Source: Olsenella sp. oral taxon 807
Lineage (GTDB): Bacteria > Actinomycetota > Coriobacteriia > Coriobacteriales > Atopobiaceae
NCBI RefSeq assembly: GCF_001189515.2
Contig: NZ_CP012069.2
Location: 1,178,001 to 1,242,000, forward strand
Direction: 5' to 3'
DNA: 64,000 nucleotides
Under the pieces are notes generated by a model. The model was given only the letters and a program-made list of their open reading frames with translations. It ran no database searches and was not told the origin of the DNA. This document shows, in pieces, positions 1-8,783 of the stretch; the stretch's first letter is position 1, and each line of letters opens with the position of its first letter. The translations under genes and the position numbers were made by a program.

Positions 1-584
1 ATTGGACCAAAGAGCTTGCCAATAGTTGAGGTACCTGCCCTTTGGATGAAGAAAAGTGCGCAGAGTATCGCGACCGTGATGATGATCACGATGTTCTGAT
101 CCTCCCCAATGAGAGCGTAGAAGAAGTCTATGGTGCGTAGCCCCTCGATAGCTGTGGTGACTGTGACGGCGGGGGTCAGGATGCCGTCAGCGAGCAGCGC
201 CGCGCCTCCCACCATGGCCGGTATGATGAGCCACCTTGCGCAGCGCTTGACGAGGCTGTAGAGGGCAAAGATGCCACCCTCATTGTGGTTGTCCGCCCTC
301 ATGGCGACGAGTACGTACTTGACCGTGGTGATGAGAGTGAGCGTCCATATGATGAGCGAGAGAGCACCGAGCACTGTCTCCTCGCCCATTGTGGCAAGGC
401 CACCGTTGCCCTCGATGATGGCCTTCAGGGTGTACATGGGGCTTGTGCCGATGTCTCCGTAGACGACACCGAGCGTGACCAGCATCATGCCGGCTGAGAG
501 GGGAATGCCCACCTGGCGCAGCTTCCGACGCCTCTTGAGACGCTCCCTCTCTCTCTCGTCGATTACCGCAGTCTGTCTGTCCAT
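1..584 (-). CDS. kup: KUP-family potassium transporter, N-terminal part (runs off the window)
   Basis: Reading the minus strand from the ATG at 584 gives an open frame to the window edge (about 194 residues). A basic N-terminus rich in Arg/Glu/Lys is followed by the family hallmark [16 protein letters not shown] and later [10 protein letters not shown]. These are typical of the KUP/HAK/KT proton-coupled K+ uptake permeases of the cytoplasmic membrane. Several hydrophobic helices are visible. The C-terminal two thirds lie outside the window. The gene diverges from the carboxypeptidase at 879, and a perfect inverted repeat sits in its leader (617-634). Confidence 0.93.
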   Translation of the reverse strand, partial: MDRQTAVIDERERERLKRRRKLRQVGIPLSAGMMLVTLGVVYGDIGTSPMYTLKAIIEGNGGLATMGEETVLGALSLIIWTLTLITTVKYVLVAMRADNHNEGGIFALYSLVKRCARWLIIPAMVGGAALLADGILTPAVTVTTAIEGLRTIDFFYALIGEDQNIVIIITVAILCALFFIQRAGTSTIGKLFGP

Positions 585-616
585 AGCCCTTCCATTCAAT
601 CGAGCGATCTGCCAGT

Positions 617-634
617 GGTGACGGGTCCGTCACC
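617..634 (-). promoter_or_regulatory. Perfect inverted repeat in the kup leader
   Basis: GGTGACGG and CCGTCACC are perfect 8-bp arms around a 2-base centre, 33 bp upstream of the kup ATG. It could be an operator or a leader hairpin. KUP genes in Gram-positives are often preceded by a c-di-AMP (ydaO-type) riboswitch, but I cannot recognise that consensus here. Function is not assigned. Confidence 0.35.
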
Positions 635-878
635 GGATAAGCCGACAGGTGACCTTCCTTCTGCCTCATCGGGGCATATCATCATTACCAGCATAGTCTA
701 GCGGTGTGCGCGGCCCGTTTCCATCCTCATGGGCCACAAGCCGGTCGGATCCGCTATTTCGCTCGACTTGTCGGCATGGTTCATCGAACGTACACCTTGG
801 GTCTTGTTACCCCTCCCGTTGCCATGCCTGCGCTATCGTGTCATCGTGACGCAGTGCGACGACCTACAGGGAGGAACC

Positions 879-2432
879 ATGACAGACGAGACCGAGCGAG
901 ACCAGAAGACGAAGGCGTCTCTGCCGACGCCCGACAGTGGTGTCGGTGCCGTACCGAAAGATGCGTTCATGACGGTGCCTGCCGACCCGAGGGTCCAGAC
1001 GCCCGATGCCGCTCAGGCCCGGCTGAGCTGGGATGGCTCGGGGATCAGTGCCAAGGAGCACATCGACTACGAGTGCGAGGCCGCCCACCTTGACGTGCGC
1101 TCGGATACCGGGACCCTTGTCGGCAGGATGTTCTCGCTCAGCTACGTGAGCTTGGCAGAGGGTAACAGGCCCGATCCCGCCCGTCCGGTGACCTTTGCCT
1201 ACAACGGCGGCCCCGGTTGCGCCTCTGTGCCCATAAACTTCGGTGGCATAGGGCCCCGCCGCGTGAGGACCGACGGCACCAGCCACCTCGCCTTTCCGGT
1301 GGAGGTGGAGGATAACCCCTCGACGCTCTTGCGTCAGAGCGATCTCGTCTTCCTCGATGCGCTTGGGACTGGTTGGTCGAGTGTCGCCGAGGGGGCGGAC
1401 ACGTCCAAGGTCTTCGGCGTGGATGGAGACGCGGACGCCTTTGCTCGCGCCATCACGACGTGGCTCGAGAAGAACAATCGCTGGTCAAGTCCCCTGTACC
1501 TCTTCGGCGAGTCCTACGGCACCGTGCGCAACGCCGTCCTCATGCGCCTTTTGGGCGAGCGTGGCATCAAGGTGGTCGGGGTGACGATGCTCTCGGCGAT
1601 CTTCGACTGGGTGCAGACCATCGAGGGAGAGGACCTCTATCACCTGGGCATGATGCCCACGATGGCGGCTACCGCGCACTACTTTGGCAAGGCGGGGAAG
1701 GGAAGGCCTGTCGAGGAGTGGTTTGATGCGGCCATGAGCTGGAACGAGGAGGCCTACGCCCCGGCCCTCCTGCGTGGCGACCGCCTGCCTGAAGAGCGCG
1801 AGGCAGAGCTCGCCGAGCAGCTCTCTGCCTTTATCGGCCTTTCGGCAAAGAAGCTGCGGCGCCAGCACCTGCGTGTCACCCTCGACGACTTCAGGAGGCA
1901 CATCCTGGAGGAAGAGGGGAGGGTGTGCGGAAGGCTCGACACGCGCTTCTCGTCCGATGCCCCTCTGCCGACCCAGTCGAGCAGCGAGTGGTTTGAGGGG
2001 GAGGATGCCGCAGACGACGCGGTCGAATCCAGCATGACTTCGGCGTTCAGGGCCTTCCTCCGTGATGTGCTGGGATATCGGGGTCCTGCGCGCTACCTCT
2101 CGAACAACTACGAGCGCGTGGGCGTGAACTGGAAGTGGAGCCATAAGGAGCCCGGCAAGGGCTGGGAGAACGCATCCCCTAACGTTGCCTACGACATTGC
2201 CGTTGCTCTGCGCCGCAACCCCACGATGAAGCTCGCCATCCTCGGAGGTCGCTATGATGCCGCTACTACCTATTGGAACGTGGTGCACGATATGGCGTGC
2301 CAGTTTCTCTCGTCTGCGCTCAAGGAGCGCGTGGAGTGGCATTTGTACAACTGTGGTCACATGGCCTACGTGGATGTGCCGACGCTTGCGCGGATGGCCG
2401 CCGACATGGAGGCCTTCTACGCGAAGGCGTGA
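879..2432 (+). CDS. Peptidase S10 family serine carboxypeptidase-like protein
   Basis: A 517-residue protein. The ATG at 879 is chosen because GGGAGG lies just upstream; an in-frame ATG at 729 lacks such a site. The S10 oxyanion motif NGGPG is present. The catalytic triad can be placed as Ser212 in GESYG, Asp460 in GGRYDA and His494 in NCGHMAY, so the enzyme should be active. S10 enzymes release C-terminal residues from peptides. No signal peptide is seen, so it is probably cytoplasmic and fits the peptide-uptake genes further along. It converges on the RlmKL gene with a 72-bp gap. Confidence 0.9.
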   Translation: MTDETERDQKTKASLPTPDSGVGAVPKDAFMTVPADPRVQTPDAAQARLSWDGSGISAKEHIDYECEAAHLDVRSDTGTLVGRMFSLSYVSLAEGNRPDPARPVTFAYNGGPGCASVPINFGGIGPRRVRTDGTSHLAFPVEVEDNPSTLLRQSDLVFLDALGTGWSSVAEGADTSKVFGVDGDADAFARAITTWLEKNNRWSSPLYLFGESYGTVRNAVLMRLLGERGIKVVGVTMLSAIFDWVQTIEGEDLYHLGMMPTMAATAHYFGKAGKGRPVEEWFDAAMSWNEEAYAPALLRGDRLPEEREAELAEQLSAFIGLSAKKLRRQHLRVTLDDFRRHILEEEGRVCGRLDTRFSSDAPLPTQSSSEWFEGEDAADDAVESSMTSAFRAFLRDVLGYRGPARYLSNNYERVGVNWKWSHKEPGKGWENASPNVAYDIAVALRRNPTMKLAILGGRYDAATTYWNVVHDMACQFLSSALKERVEWHLYNCGHMAYVDVPTLARMAADMEAFYAKA

Positions 2433-2504
2433 GACGCAACAGGTGGGCCGCAGCGGGCGAGTGCCAGTATGCCCGCGAGGCCTAGGGCCCGTCTTCCTTC
2501 GGAC

Positions 2505-4919
2505 CTACGCCTCTGGCGTGCGTCTCACGAGGTAGCAGTGGTGTATCTTGGGGCTGCGTGAGAAGTCCTCTGGTATCGTCTGGGGCGTGATGTCCTCGAT
2601 GGTGACGCCTGCGCGCCCGAGCTTTCCCACGTCAGGCCGAAACGTGCGCAGGTTGCAGGAGAACAGCGCCACGCCCGCGCGCGTGAGGAGACGTGACACC
2701 CCAATGAGGAGCTCTGCGTGATCACGCTGGACGTCCCAGCTCCCACGCATCCCTTTGGAGTTCGAGAAGGTGGGCACGTCGCAGAAGATGAGGTCCCAGC
2801 GGTTTTTTGTGCGTCTCTGCTCACTCACCCACTGTGTGACGTCTGCCTGCACGTACTCGTGCTCGGGACCGGTGAAGCCGTTTTGCCTCATATTGCGCCG
2901 TGCCCAGTCGAGCGAGGGACGGCTCAGGTCGACGCTCGTCGTGTGCTTGCAGCCTCCGTCCGCCGCGTAGCAGCTTGCGGTCCCCGTGTAGGCAAAGAGG
3001 TTGAGAAAGCGCTTCGAGCCCTTGGTCTTCTTGGCCATCTCTCGGATCATGGAGCGGGTGTCTCGGTGGTCGAGGAAGATGCCGCAATCGAGGCGTGACT
3101 GGAAGTTGGCCTCAAAGATGAGCCCGCCCTCGTCGATGAGCTGCGCGCCTTCGGGCGGACGCAGGCGGGGGGGTCGAGAGGCACGGTCGCTCCGACCGCG
3201 TCTGCCTTGGCTGCCGTACTTTCCCATGGCGCCACCGACTTGTGACTCGCTGGCATACTGAGAGCCTCCACGTGACCTCCTGCGGACGCGAACGAAGACG
3301 TTGGCGGACTCGACCCCAAGCACATCAGGTGCGATAGAGAGCACATCCAGAAGGCGCATCCGAGCCAAGACAGGGTCCACGTCCGTGGGAGCCGCATACT
3401 CATAGACCTGTAGCCAGCGATCGCGTCCACGGCGCGTGGGGGTGTGGGTCGAGCCCTCGAAGAGGTCGAGGGTCACGGCGTAGTCGGGCAGGTCGGCGTC
3501 GTACACGCGATAGCAGCTGACGTCCTCGCGGCGCGCCCACTTGGCGCGCGCCTTTGCCACCTTGGTAAGGCGGTGGCAGAACTGTGCCGAGCCCTCGACG
3601 AGCGTCAAGATGAGCTTGGGAGTACCGCCCCCGTGGCCGAAGACTTGCACGCTGGAATGGCTCGCATTGCCTCGGCTGTCCAAACTGGTGTCGTAGGTCC
3701 TGATGCTCGCCGCGCTCTGCCCCACGAGGACGTCGATGGTCGATCTCGCGGTCAGGCCGAGCGCGCGGTCGAGGATCGGGTTGTGTGTCAGGGATACGAT
3801 CGCGGCGGGGTCCGCGTTTTTCAGCCCCTCCATGGCTGATGAGGCAAAGGCCAGCGCGGCCGCCTCCTTCGCATCCTCGCCTCCTCGTATCCACGAGAGG
3901 TCGTAGGCGATAAGGGGAGAGAGCCCCGCTGCGCTCGCGGTTTGCGCGCCTGGGCGCCAGAAGCGCGGCTCCAGATCTATGCCCATCGAGCGGAGCAGGT
4001 GACGTGTCTCTGACTCGCTCGCAGGGCGATTGTCGCAGCCGACAAGCTCGACCGTGCAAGCTTTCTCTGCCAGTCCCTTTCTGGCACCGTCCGCGCGGTC
4101 GTGGGCTTCCCCGAGAAGACCTTCCCACAGGCTGCGGTCGTGTCCTGCCCATCCCTCGAATCCCCAGCGCGCCCTCAAAAGCGCAGGGGCCCTGTCAAGA
4201 GCCTGTTGCGCTGCCTCGGCGAGCAGCACGCCCGCGCCAGGAAAGACGGACACCAGACTCGCCTCGCCCTGTCCCAGCTGGCGATTCCAGCCACCAGCCG
4301 CCAAGAGCGCCGCCGCGTAGTCTGCGCGAAGCGGCAAGAGGCCTGCGACCCCGCCCTTTCGGCTCCGCCACGAGGAAGGGCTCTTTCGCCTCTCGCGCCT
4401 AAAGAGTGGCTCTCCCGAGAGGTCGATGCCAAGCGTTGCCCTCTTACCTGAGATACGCGCGACTATGCGCAGGTCGGGATCGGCGACGCGTATAAGCGGC
4501 CGTGTGCCGCGCATTGACATGAGGCGATCGACGATGGCATCCTTAGTCCTCAAGGCCGTGAATCGAGTATCTTTGAGCTGGGCGTTGGTACCGTGGGCGT
4601 CGATGGCGATAGAAGAGGCGCAAGGGATGTGCTCCTCCCATGCGATCGAGGAGACACCCTCGTAGAGGGCGTCGGAATCGGACGCGTCGACCCGTCCGAG
4701 TACGAGCACGACGCGAGAGGCGAGACGCGACCACAGACAGACGCGATAGGCGTCCTCAAGCGTGCCCGCAAACGCGACTTGGCCACGTAGGGGACGCGGC
4801 TTTGGGATGCCCAGCTCCCTCAGCTCGTCTGCCAGCAGCCGCTCGAAGCCCTTGGGGCAGCTTGCAAAAAAGGAGGGGCGCGTTGTCCCACCGTTCGTTT
4901 CCGTGTCTGTCTCGCACAT
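2505..4919 (-). CDS. rlmL: RlmKL-type 23S rRNA methyltransferase with degenerate RlmL domain
   Basis: 804 residues, longer than the roughly 700 of E. coli RlmKL, which makes m2G2445 (RlmL half) and m7G2069 (RlmK half). The N-terminus has the THUMP-type region beginning ASCPKGFERLLADEL. In the first methyltransferase domain the SAM motif expected as DPxCGSGT reads VFPGAGV, and the catalytic NPPY is replaced by THNPI. Yet the surrounding family sequence (LLRARWGFEGW) is kept. The C-terminal domain is well preserved: YRVYDADLPDYAV, FLDHRDTR, NLFAYTGTASCYA and DVPTFSNSK (usually DPPTFSNS). A charged insert of about 40 residues (near residues 560-600) precedes it. Probably only the RlmK reaction is retained. 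Confidence 0.85.
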   Translation of the reverse strand: MCETDTETNGGTTRPSFFASCPKGFERLLADELRELGIPKPRPLRGQVAFAGTLEDAYRVCLWSRLASRVVLVLGRVDASDSDALYEGVSSIAWEEHIPCASSIAIDAHGTNAQLKDTRFTALRTKDAIVDRLMSMRGTRPLIRVADPDLRIVARISGKRATLGIDLSGEPLFRRERRKSPSSWRSRKGGVAGLLPLRADYAAALLAAGGWNRQLGQGEASLVSVFPGAGVLLAEAAQQALDRAPALLRARWGFEGWAGHDRSLWEGLLGEAHDRADGARKGLAEKACTVELVGCDNRPASESETRHLLRSMGIDLEPRFWRPGAQTASAAGLSPLIAYDLSWIRGGEDAKEAAALAFASSAMEGLKNADPAAIVSLTHNPILDRALGLTARSTIDVLVGQSAASIRTYDTSLDSRGNASHSSVQVFGHGGGTPKLILTLVEGSAQFCHRLTKVAKARAKWARREDVSCYRVYDADLPDYAVTLDLFEGSTHTPTRRGRDRWLQVYEYAAPTDVDPVLARMRLLDVLSIAPDVLGVESANVFVRVRRRSRGGSQYASESQVGGAMGKYGSQGRRGRSDRASRPPRLRPPEGAQLIDEGGLIFEANFQSRLDCGIFLDHRDTRSMIREMAKKTKGSKRFLNLFAYTGTASCYAADGGCKHTTSVDLSRPSLDWARRNMRQNGFTGPEHEYVQADVTQWVSEQRRTKNRWDLIFCDVPTFSNSKGMRGSWDVQRDHAELLIGVSRLLTRAGVALFSCNLRTFRPDVGKLGRAGVTIEDITPQTIPEDFSRSPKIHHCYLVRRTPEA

Positions 4920-5040
4920 TGAGTTACCCTTCGTATGGTTTCACTTACTTTACTTGAGCGCAGCACTAAGTGAATGCTTGCCACTTACCGATTTTTACTA
5001 GCTAGCGTGATAAGGACTGAATCAATAGATCAGTTTTGTT

Positions 5041-5046
5041 TATAAT
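5041..5046 (+). promoter_or_regulatory. Probable -10 box upstream of the GH43-like gene
   Basis: A perfect TATAAT lies in the AT-rich stretch 4920-5094 between the divergent rlmL and GH43-like genes, 48 bp before the ATG. No good -35 is visible at 16-18 bp. The AT-richness contrasts with the rest of the window. Confidence 0.4.
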
Positions 5047-5094
5047 GGCACATGTTCGTGATGGGTTGATGTTGTTGCATCTCAGGAGGCTTGG

Positions 5095-6663
5095 ATGAAA
5101 AAGTGTATGAGTTTATCGACTGCAAGAATCTTCCTCATGACCCTGCTTGTTTCTCTCACCCTCTCGCTGCCGGCGCTCGCCGATACGCCGTCGAGGGTAC
5201 AGGTCGGGATCTTCTTTAACAGCATGGAAGACTGTACAGATTCCGTCTACGTGTCGTTTAATGGGGAGAAGTTCCAGAAGGTCGGGGAGGTCCTTCGTGA
5301 CAAGACGCCAAACGACGCTCGAACGCTCTGGGCATACACCGCACCTGGCACTAACTATAACGTTGGATGCCTGCACGATCCCTCTGCCCAGTATCATGCT
5401 GGCACATTCTGGAGCATGTCTGGATGGACCAATGGAGATACCTTCATCCCCATGCTCGCCGCCTCGCCCGATCTCATAAACTGGAGCTATCCTAACAGTG
5501 GCAGTAGCACCAACGTCAAATGCTCAGTTACACCCTATGGTAGGGGCAGGCAGCGTGATAACGGGAACTTTGACGTTGCGGGCCCCGATCTGTTCATCGA
5601 TGACGACGGTACGGCGTGGATTGTCGCGTCCTTTGGCTACTTTGCACCCAATCATGGCGACAATAGCCAAAACGATGTAATGACCCCCTATTTGATACAG
5701 GTTGGAAAGATTGCCCCTGGGTACGGCTCCCAGGTACCCACCGATGCAAACTCAAAGGGGGCACAGCCAAAAGGTGTCTCGTACAGCCAGGCTACACCCA
5801 TCAACCTCTCTCAGATTGGGACTGGTGGCGGACAGAGCCTCAACTGGATTGACGGATCGTTGTATAAAGAGGGCGGTACGTATTATCTGTCTATCAAACG
5901 AGACGGCATTACAAATCAGATCTGGAAGACTAACTCCCTTAGCCTCAATAGCTCTTGGTCGCTTGTATGTGGCAACGTGGTAACTGGCTACGAGGGTCCT
6001 AGCTTGACGAAGCTTGATGGCAACTATCTCATGTATACCGATAAGCTTGCTGACTATCCGATGGGGCACTCTGATGGTAGGACCGGCATCTTTGTCACGA
6101 GCTCGGGCAGACTCGACGGTGGTTGGGGTAACACCCATCGGATCAGTACCGTCGATAGGGAGGGTAACGGAATCCCCAATCGCCACGGTAGCGTTATCAC
6201 GCTGACCGATAGAACTGCCATCGGAAAAGTCATGGCGGCGCGCTCGAGGGCTGGTTATGGGGATACGCAGCCGGTCTATCGTCTCTACAACAGATGGTCA
6301 GGAGAGCACCTGTTCACAACCGATAAGTCAGAATACGATAGCTTAGCGCGGGTTGGATGGAAGCAGGAAAACGTCGGGTGGAATGCACCAAACTTCTCGT
6401 CGACTCCCGTATATCGTCTTTATAATCGCTGGAGCGGTGACCACCTCTATACGACTGACAGGTCAGAGTATGATAAGCTTGCGAGGATCGGTTGGACTCA
6501 AGAGGGTGTTCAGCTTTATAGCGGAGGCAGTAGGGCCATCTATCGCCTCTTTAACCCCTATGTGAAGGTGGGGACGCACCTTTTCACGACAGATGCGAAT
6601 GAGTACGAGCGACTCGCAAGGATGGGTTGGCGGAAGGAGGGAAAGCAGCTGTACGGTATGTAG
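5095..6663 (+). CDS. Secreted GH43-like five-bladed propeller protein with three DUF5648-type repeats
   Basis: 522 residues with a signal peptide (MKKCMSLSTARIF, a hydrophobic core, cleavage after ALA near residue 29). Residues 30-390 resemble family 43 glycoside hydrolases (arabinan/xylan-type): FDVAGPDLFIDDDGTAW, SLNWIDGSLYKEGG and YEGPSLTKLDGNYLMYTD, whose Glu fits the usual general acid. From about residue 393 there are three repeats of roughly 42 residues starting YRLYNRWSGEHLFTT, YRLYNRWSGDHLYTT and YRLFNPYVKVGTHLF, each ending in ARxGWxxE. Such repeats occur in surface or secreted proteins. There is no LPxTG anchor. GGAGG precedes the ATG. Base composition is more AT-rich than its neighbours, suggesting acquisition. 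The substrate is unknown. Confidence 0.75.
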   Translation: MKKCMSLSTARIFLMTLLVSLTLSLPALADTPSRVQVGIFFNSMEDCTDSVYVSFNGEKFQKVGEVLRDKTPNDARTLWAYTAPGTNYNVGCLHDPSAQYHAGTFWSMSGWTNGDTFIPMLAASPDLINWSYPNSGSSTNVKCSVTPYGRGRQRDNGNFDVAGPDLFIDDDGTAWIVASFGYFAPNHGDNSQNDVMTPYLIQVGKIAPGYGSQVPTDANSKGAQPKGVSYSQATPINLSQIGTGGGQSLNWIDGSLYKEGGTYYLSIKRDGITNQIWKTNSLSLNSSWSLVCGNVVTGYEGPSLTKLDGNYLMYTDKLADYPMGHSDGRTGIFVTSSGRLDGGWGNTHRISTVDREGNGIPNRHGSVITLTDRTAIGKVMAARSRAGYGDTQPVYRLYNRWSGEHLFTTDKSEYDSLARVGWKQENVGWNAPNFSSTPVYRLYNRWSGDHLYTTDRSEYDKLARIGWTQEGVQLYSGGSRAIYRLFNPYVKVGTHLFTTDANEYERLARMGWRKEGKQLYGM

Positions 6664-6703
6664 CGGACTATTCCTCGATATTTCTCTAGGATTTTGAGCC
6701 TTT

Positions 6704-6739
6704 GGAGCGGATCGGCCACTCATGCAGCCGGTCCGCTCC
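6704..6739 (+). terminator. Hairpin after the GH43-like gene
   Basis: GGAGCGGA (6704-6711) pairs with TCCGCTCC (6732-6739), with further inner pairing GGC/GCC. No clear T tract follows, so termination is only probable. Confidence 0.4.
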
Positions 6740-6836
6740 CTGTATGTTGGAGACCAGTGGGTAGGACAGAGGCAAGATGTTTACAGGGGTACGAAGGACT
6801 CCTCCCGAAAAAGCATGACCGCCCGCCAGGGAGTCA

Positions 6837-6865
6837 ATGACGTGCGCATGTCCAACGATTAGAAT
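6837..6865 (+). promoter_or_regulatory. Candidate sigma70-type promoter for phosphoglucomutase
   Basis: ATGACG (-35), a 17-bp spacer and TAGAAT (-10) lie about 70 bp ahead of the phosphoglucomutase ATG. Just downstream is the partly symmetric GCTAGCTATCTAGCTA, which might bind a regulator. Confidence 0.4.
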
Positions 6866-6933
6866 AAGGCTAGCTATCTAGCTATGTTGGCAGTGGATGG
6901 TGCCGTACGGCACACGACTCAGAGGAGAATGCC

Positions 6934-8652
6934 ATGGATCAGCACACTCAAGCAAAGGTAGAGCTCTGGAAGGACAACGTCACCGAGCCTGACCTCAAGG
7001 CCGAGCTCGAGGGGCTCATGGGTGACGAGGAGAGGCTCAACGACGCATTCTATCGTGACCTTGCGTTCGGAACGGCTGGTCTACGCGGTGTGCTCGGGGT
7101 GGGGACCAACCGCATGAACGTCTACGTCGTGGCTCAGGCCACCCAAGGGGTGGCGGACTACCTCAATGCCCACTATGACAAGCCGACCCTCGCGCTTGCC
7201 CGCGACTCCCGCCTGAAGGGGGAGGATTTCCAGAGGGTCACGGCCAGCGTGCTTGCGGCAAACGGCGTGCACGTCTTTGTCTACCCTCGCATCGAGCCTG
7301 TGCCCACGCTCTCCTTCGCGGTGCGCTACCTGCATACCTCCGCAGGCATCGTGCTCACGGCCTCCCACAACCCCGCCAAGTACAACGGCTACAAGGTCTA
7401 TAATGATAACGGTGGCCAGATCACCGATGAGGCCGCTGCCGAAATCAGCGCAAACATCGAGGCCGTAGACCCCTTCGGCGGCGTCAAGACGATGGACTTT
7501 GACGAGGGGCTCAGGAGGGGACTCATCGAGTGGACGCCCGAGGAGGTTCTCGACTCCTTCATCACCAACGTCAAGAAGGTCTCCATTCCGAACTTCAAGG
7601 CCGACGAGTCATACTCCGTGGTCTATACACCGCTCAACGGAACTGGCATAGAGTGCGTGACGCGCATCCTCAAGGAGATTGGCGTCGAGAAGGTCTTCGT
7701 CGTGCCCGAGCAGGCAAAACCTGACGGTAACTTTCCCACCTGCACGTATCCCAATCCAGAGTTCCGCGAGGCCCTTGAGCTTGCCCTCAAGCTCGCTGAT
7801 GAGAAGAAGCCAAAGCTCGTCGTCGCGACCGATCCGGATGCCGACCGCATGGGTACCGCCATCCCGCACGACGGCGAGTACAAACTCCTCTCCGGCAACG
7901 AGATGGGCGTTCTGCTCATGGATTGGCTCTCCAATATGGCTGCAGCCAACGGCGAGGACGTGAGGCGCAAGGTGGCGGTGACGACGATCGTCTCCTCCGC
8001 GATGCCCGATGTCCTGGCCGAGGACAAAGGCTTCGAGCTGCGTCGTGTCCTCACGGGCTTCAAGTACATAGGGGATCAGATCGACCACCTCAAGGATGAG
8101 GGCGAGGAAGACCGCTTTCTCATGGGCTTCGAAGAGTCCTATGGATATCTTGTGGGCACGCACGCCCGAGACAAGGATGCCATCGTCGCCGTCGAGATGG
8201 CCGTCGAGATGGCCTCCCACTACGCGACGCAGGGCAAAGACCTCTATGAGGCCATGGAGGACCTCTATAAGAAATATGGCTACTACCTGAACGGCACTGT
8301 GAATGCCGCCTTCCCAGGTGCCGCTGGGGCCGACAAGATGGCCTCCATCATGAACGGCCTGCGCAATGACCCGCCCAAGGAGATCGGCGGTTACAAGGTT
8401 GTTGGGATGACCGACTATGATACGGGTGCCGAGATGCCGCGCGTATCGGGACTCCAGAAGGAGGCAGCACAGACGTTGCCGCCAGCCAATGTGATCGAGT
8501 TTCGTCTTGAGCAGGGTAATAAGGTCATCTTCCGTCCCTCCGGTACCGAACCCAAGGTCAAGGCATACCTCTTCTCCAAGGGTGCCACTCGCGCCGAGGC
8601 AGAAGCCGTTCGTGCGAAGCTTCAGGAGGCGGCCGAGCGGATCCTCTCGTAG
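6934..8652 (+). CDS. pgcA: Phospho-sugar mutase (alpha-phosphoglucomutase type)
   Basis: 572 residues, the normal length for PgcA-type enzymes that interconvert glucose 1- and 6-phosphate, feeding UDP-glucose and envelope glycan synthesis. All four family motifs are visible: the phosphoserine loop TASHNPAKYNG (Ser144), the metal loop DPDADRMG, the sugar-binding GFEESYG and the phosphate-binding RPSGTEPK. GAGGAG lies 5-10 bp upstream of the ATG. It stands alone, with its own probable promoter and a strong shared terminator. Confidence 0.93.
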   Translation: MDQHTQAKVELWKDNVTEPDLKAELEGLMGDEERLNDAFYRDLAFGTAGLRGVLGVGTNRMNVYVVAQATQGVADYLNAHYDKPTLALARDSRLKGEDFQRVTASVLAANGVHVFVYPRIEPVPTLSFAVRYLHTSAGIVLTASHNPAKYNGYKVYNDNGGQITDEAAAEISANIEAVDPFGGVKTMDFDEGLRRGLIEWTPEEVLDSFITNVKKVSIPNFKADESYSVVYTPLNGTGIECVTRILKEIGVEKVFVVPEQAKPDGNFPTCTYPNPEFREALELALKLADEKKPKLVVATDPDADRMGTAIPHDGEYKLLSGNEMGVLLMDWLSNMAAANGEDVRRKVAVTTIVSSAMPDVLAEDKGFELRRVLTGFKYIGDQIDHLKDEGEEDRFLMGFEESYGYLVGTHARDKDAIVAVEMAVEMASHYATQGKDLYEAMEDLYKKYGYYLNGTVNAAFPGAAGADKMASIMNGLRNDPPKEIGGYKVVGMTDYDTGAEMPRVSGLQKEAAQTLPPANVIEFRLEQGNKVIFRPSGTEPKVKAYLFSKGATRAEAEAVRAKLQEAAERILS

Positions 8653-8719
8653 ACTGAGGTATCAAGGGCGCGCGAGCAGCCCGTAGATGAGAGCGCAACT
8701 AAAGAGACTGCGAACCACG

Positions 8720-8751
8720 AGGGGCTGTGCCACACTTTTGGCACAGCCCCT
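8720..8751. terminator. Bidirectional terminator between convergent genes
   Basis: A perfect 13-bp stem (AGGGGCTGTGCCA with TGGCACAGCCCCT) and a 6-base loop lie between the end of pgcA and the end of the minus-strand C39-like gene. T tracts on both sides are short. Confidence 0.75.
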
Positions 8752-8783
8752 TCTGTGAGTGAGCTGCAGGCTGACTTCCAGCC

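Noticed and set aside
584-720. c-di-AMP (ydaO-type) riboswitch ahead of kup
   Set aside because: A hairpin is present, but I could not match the conserved riboswitch bases by eye; an Infernal/Rfam search would decide.
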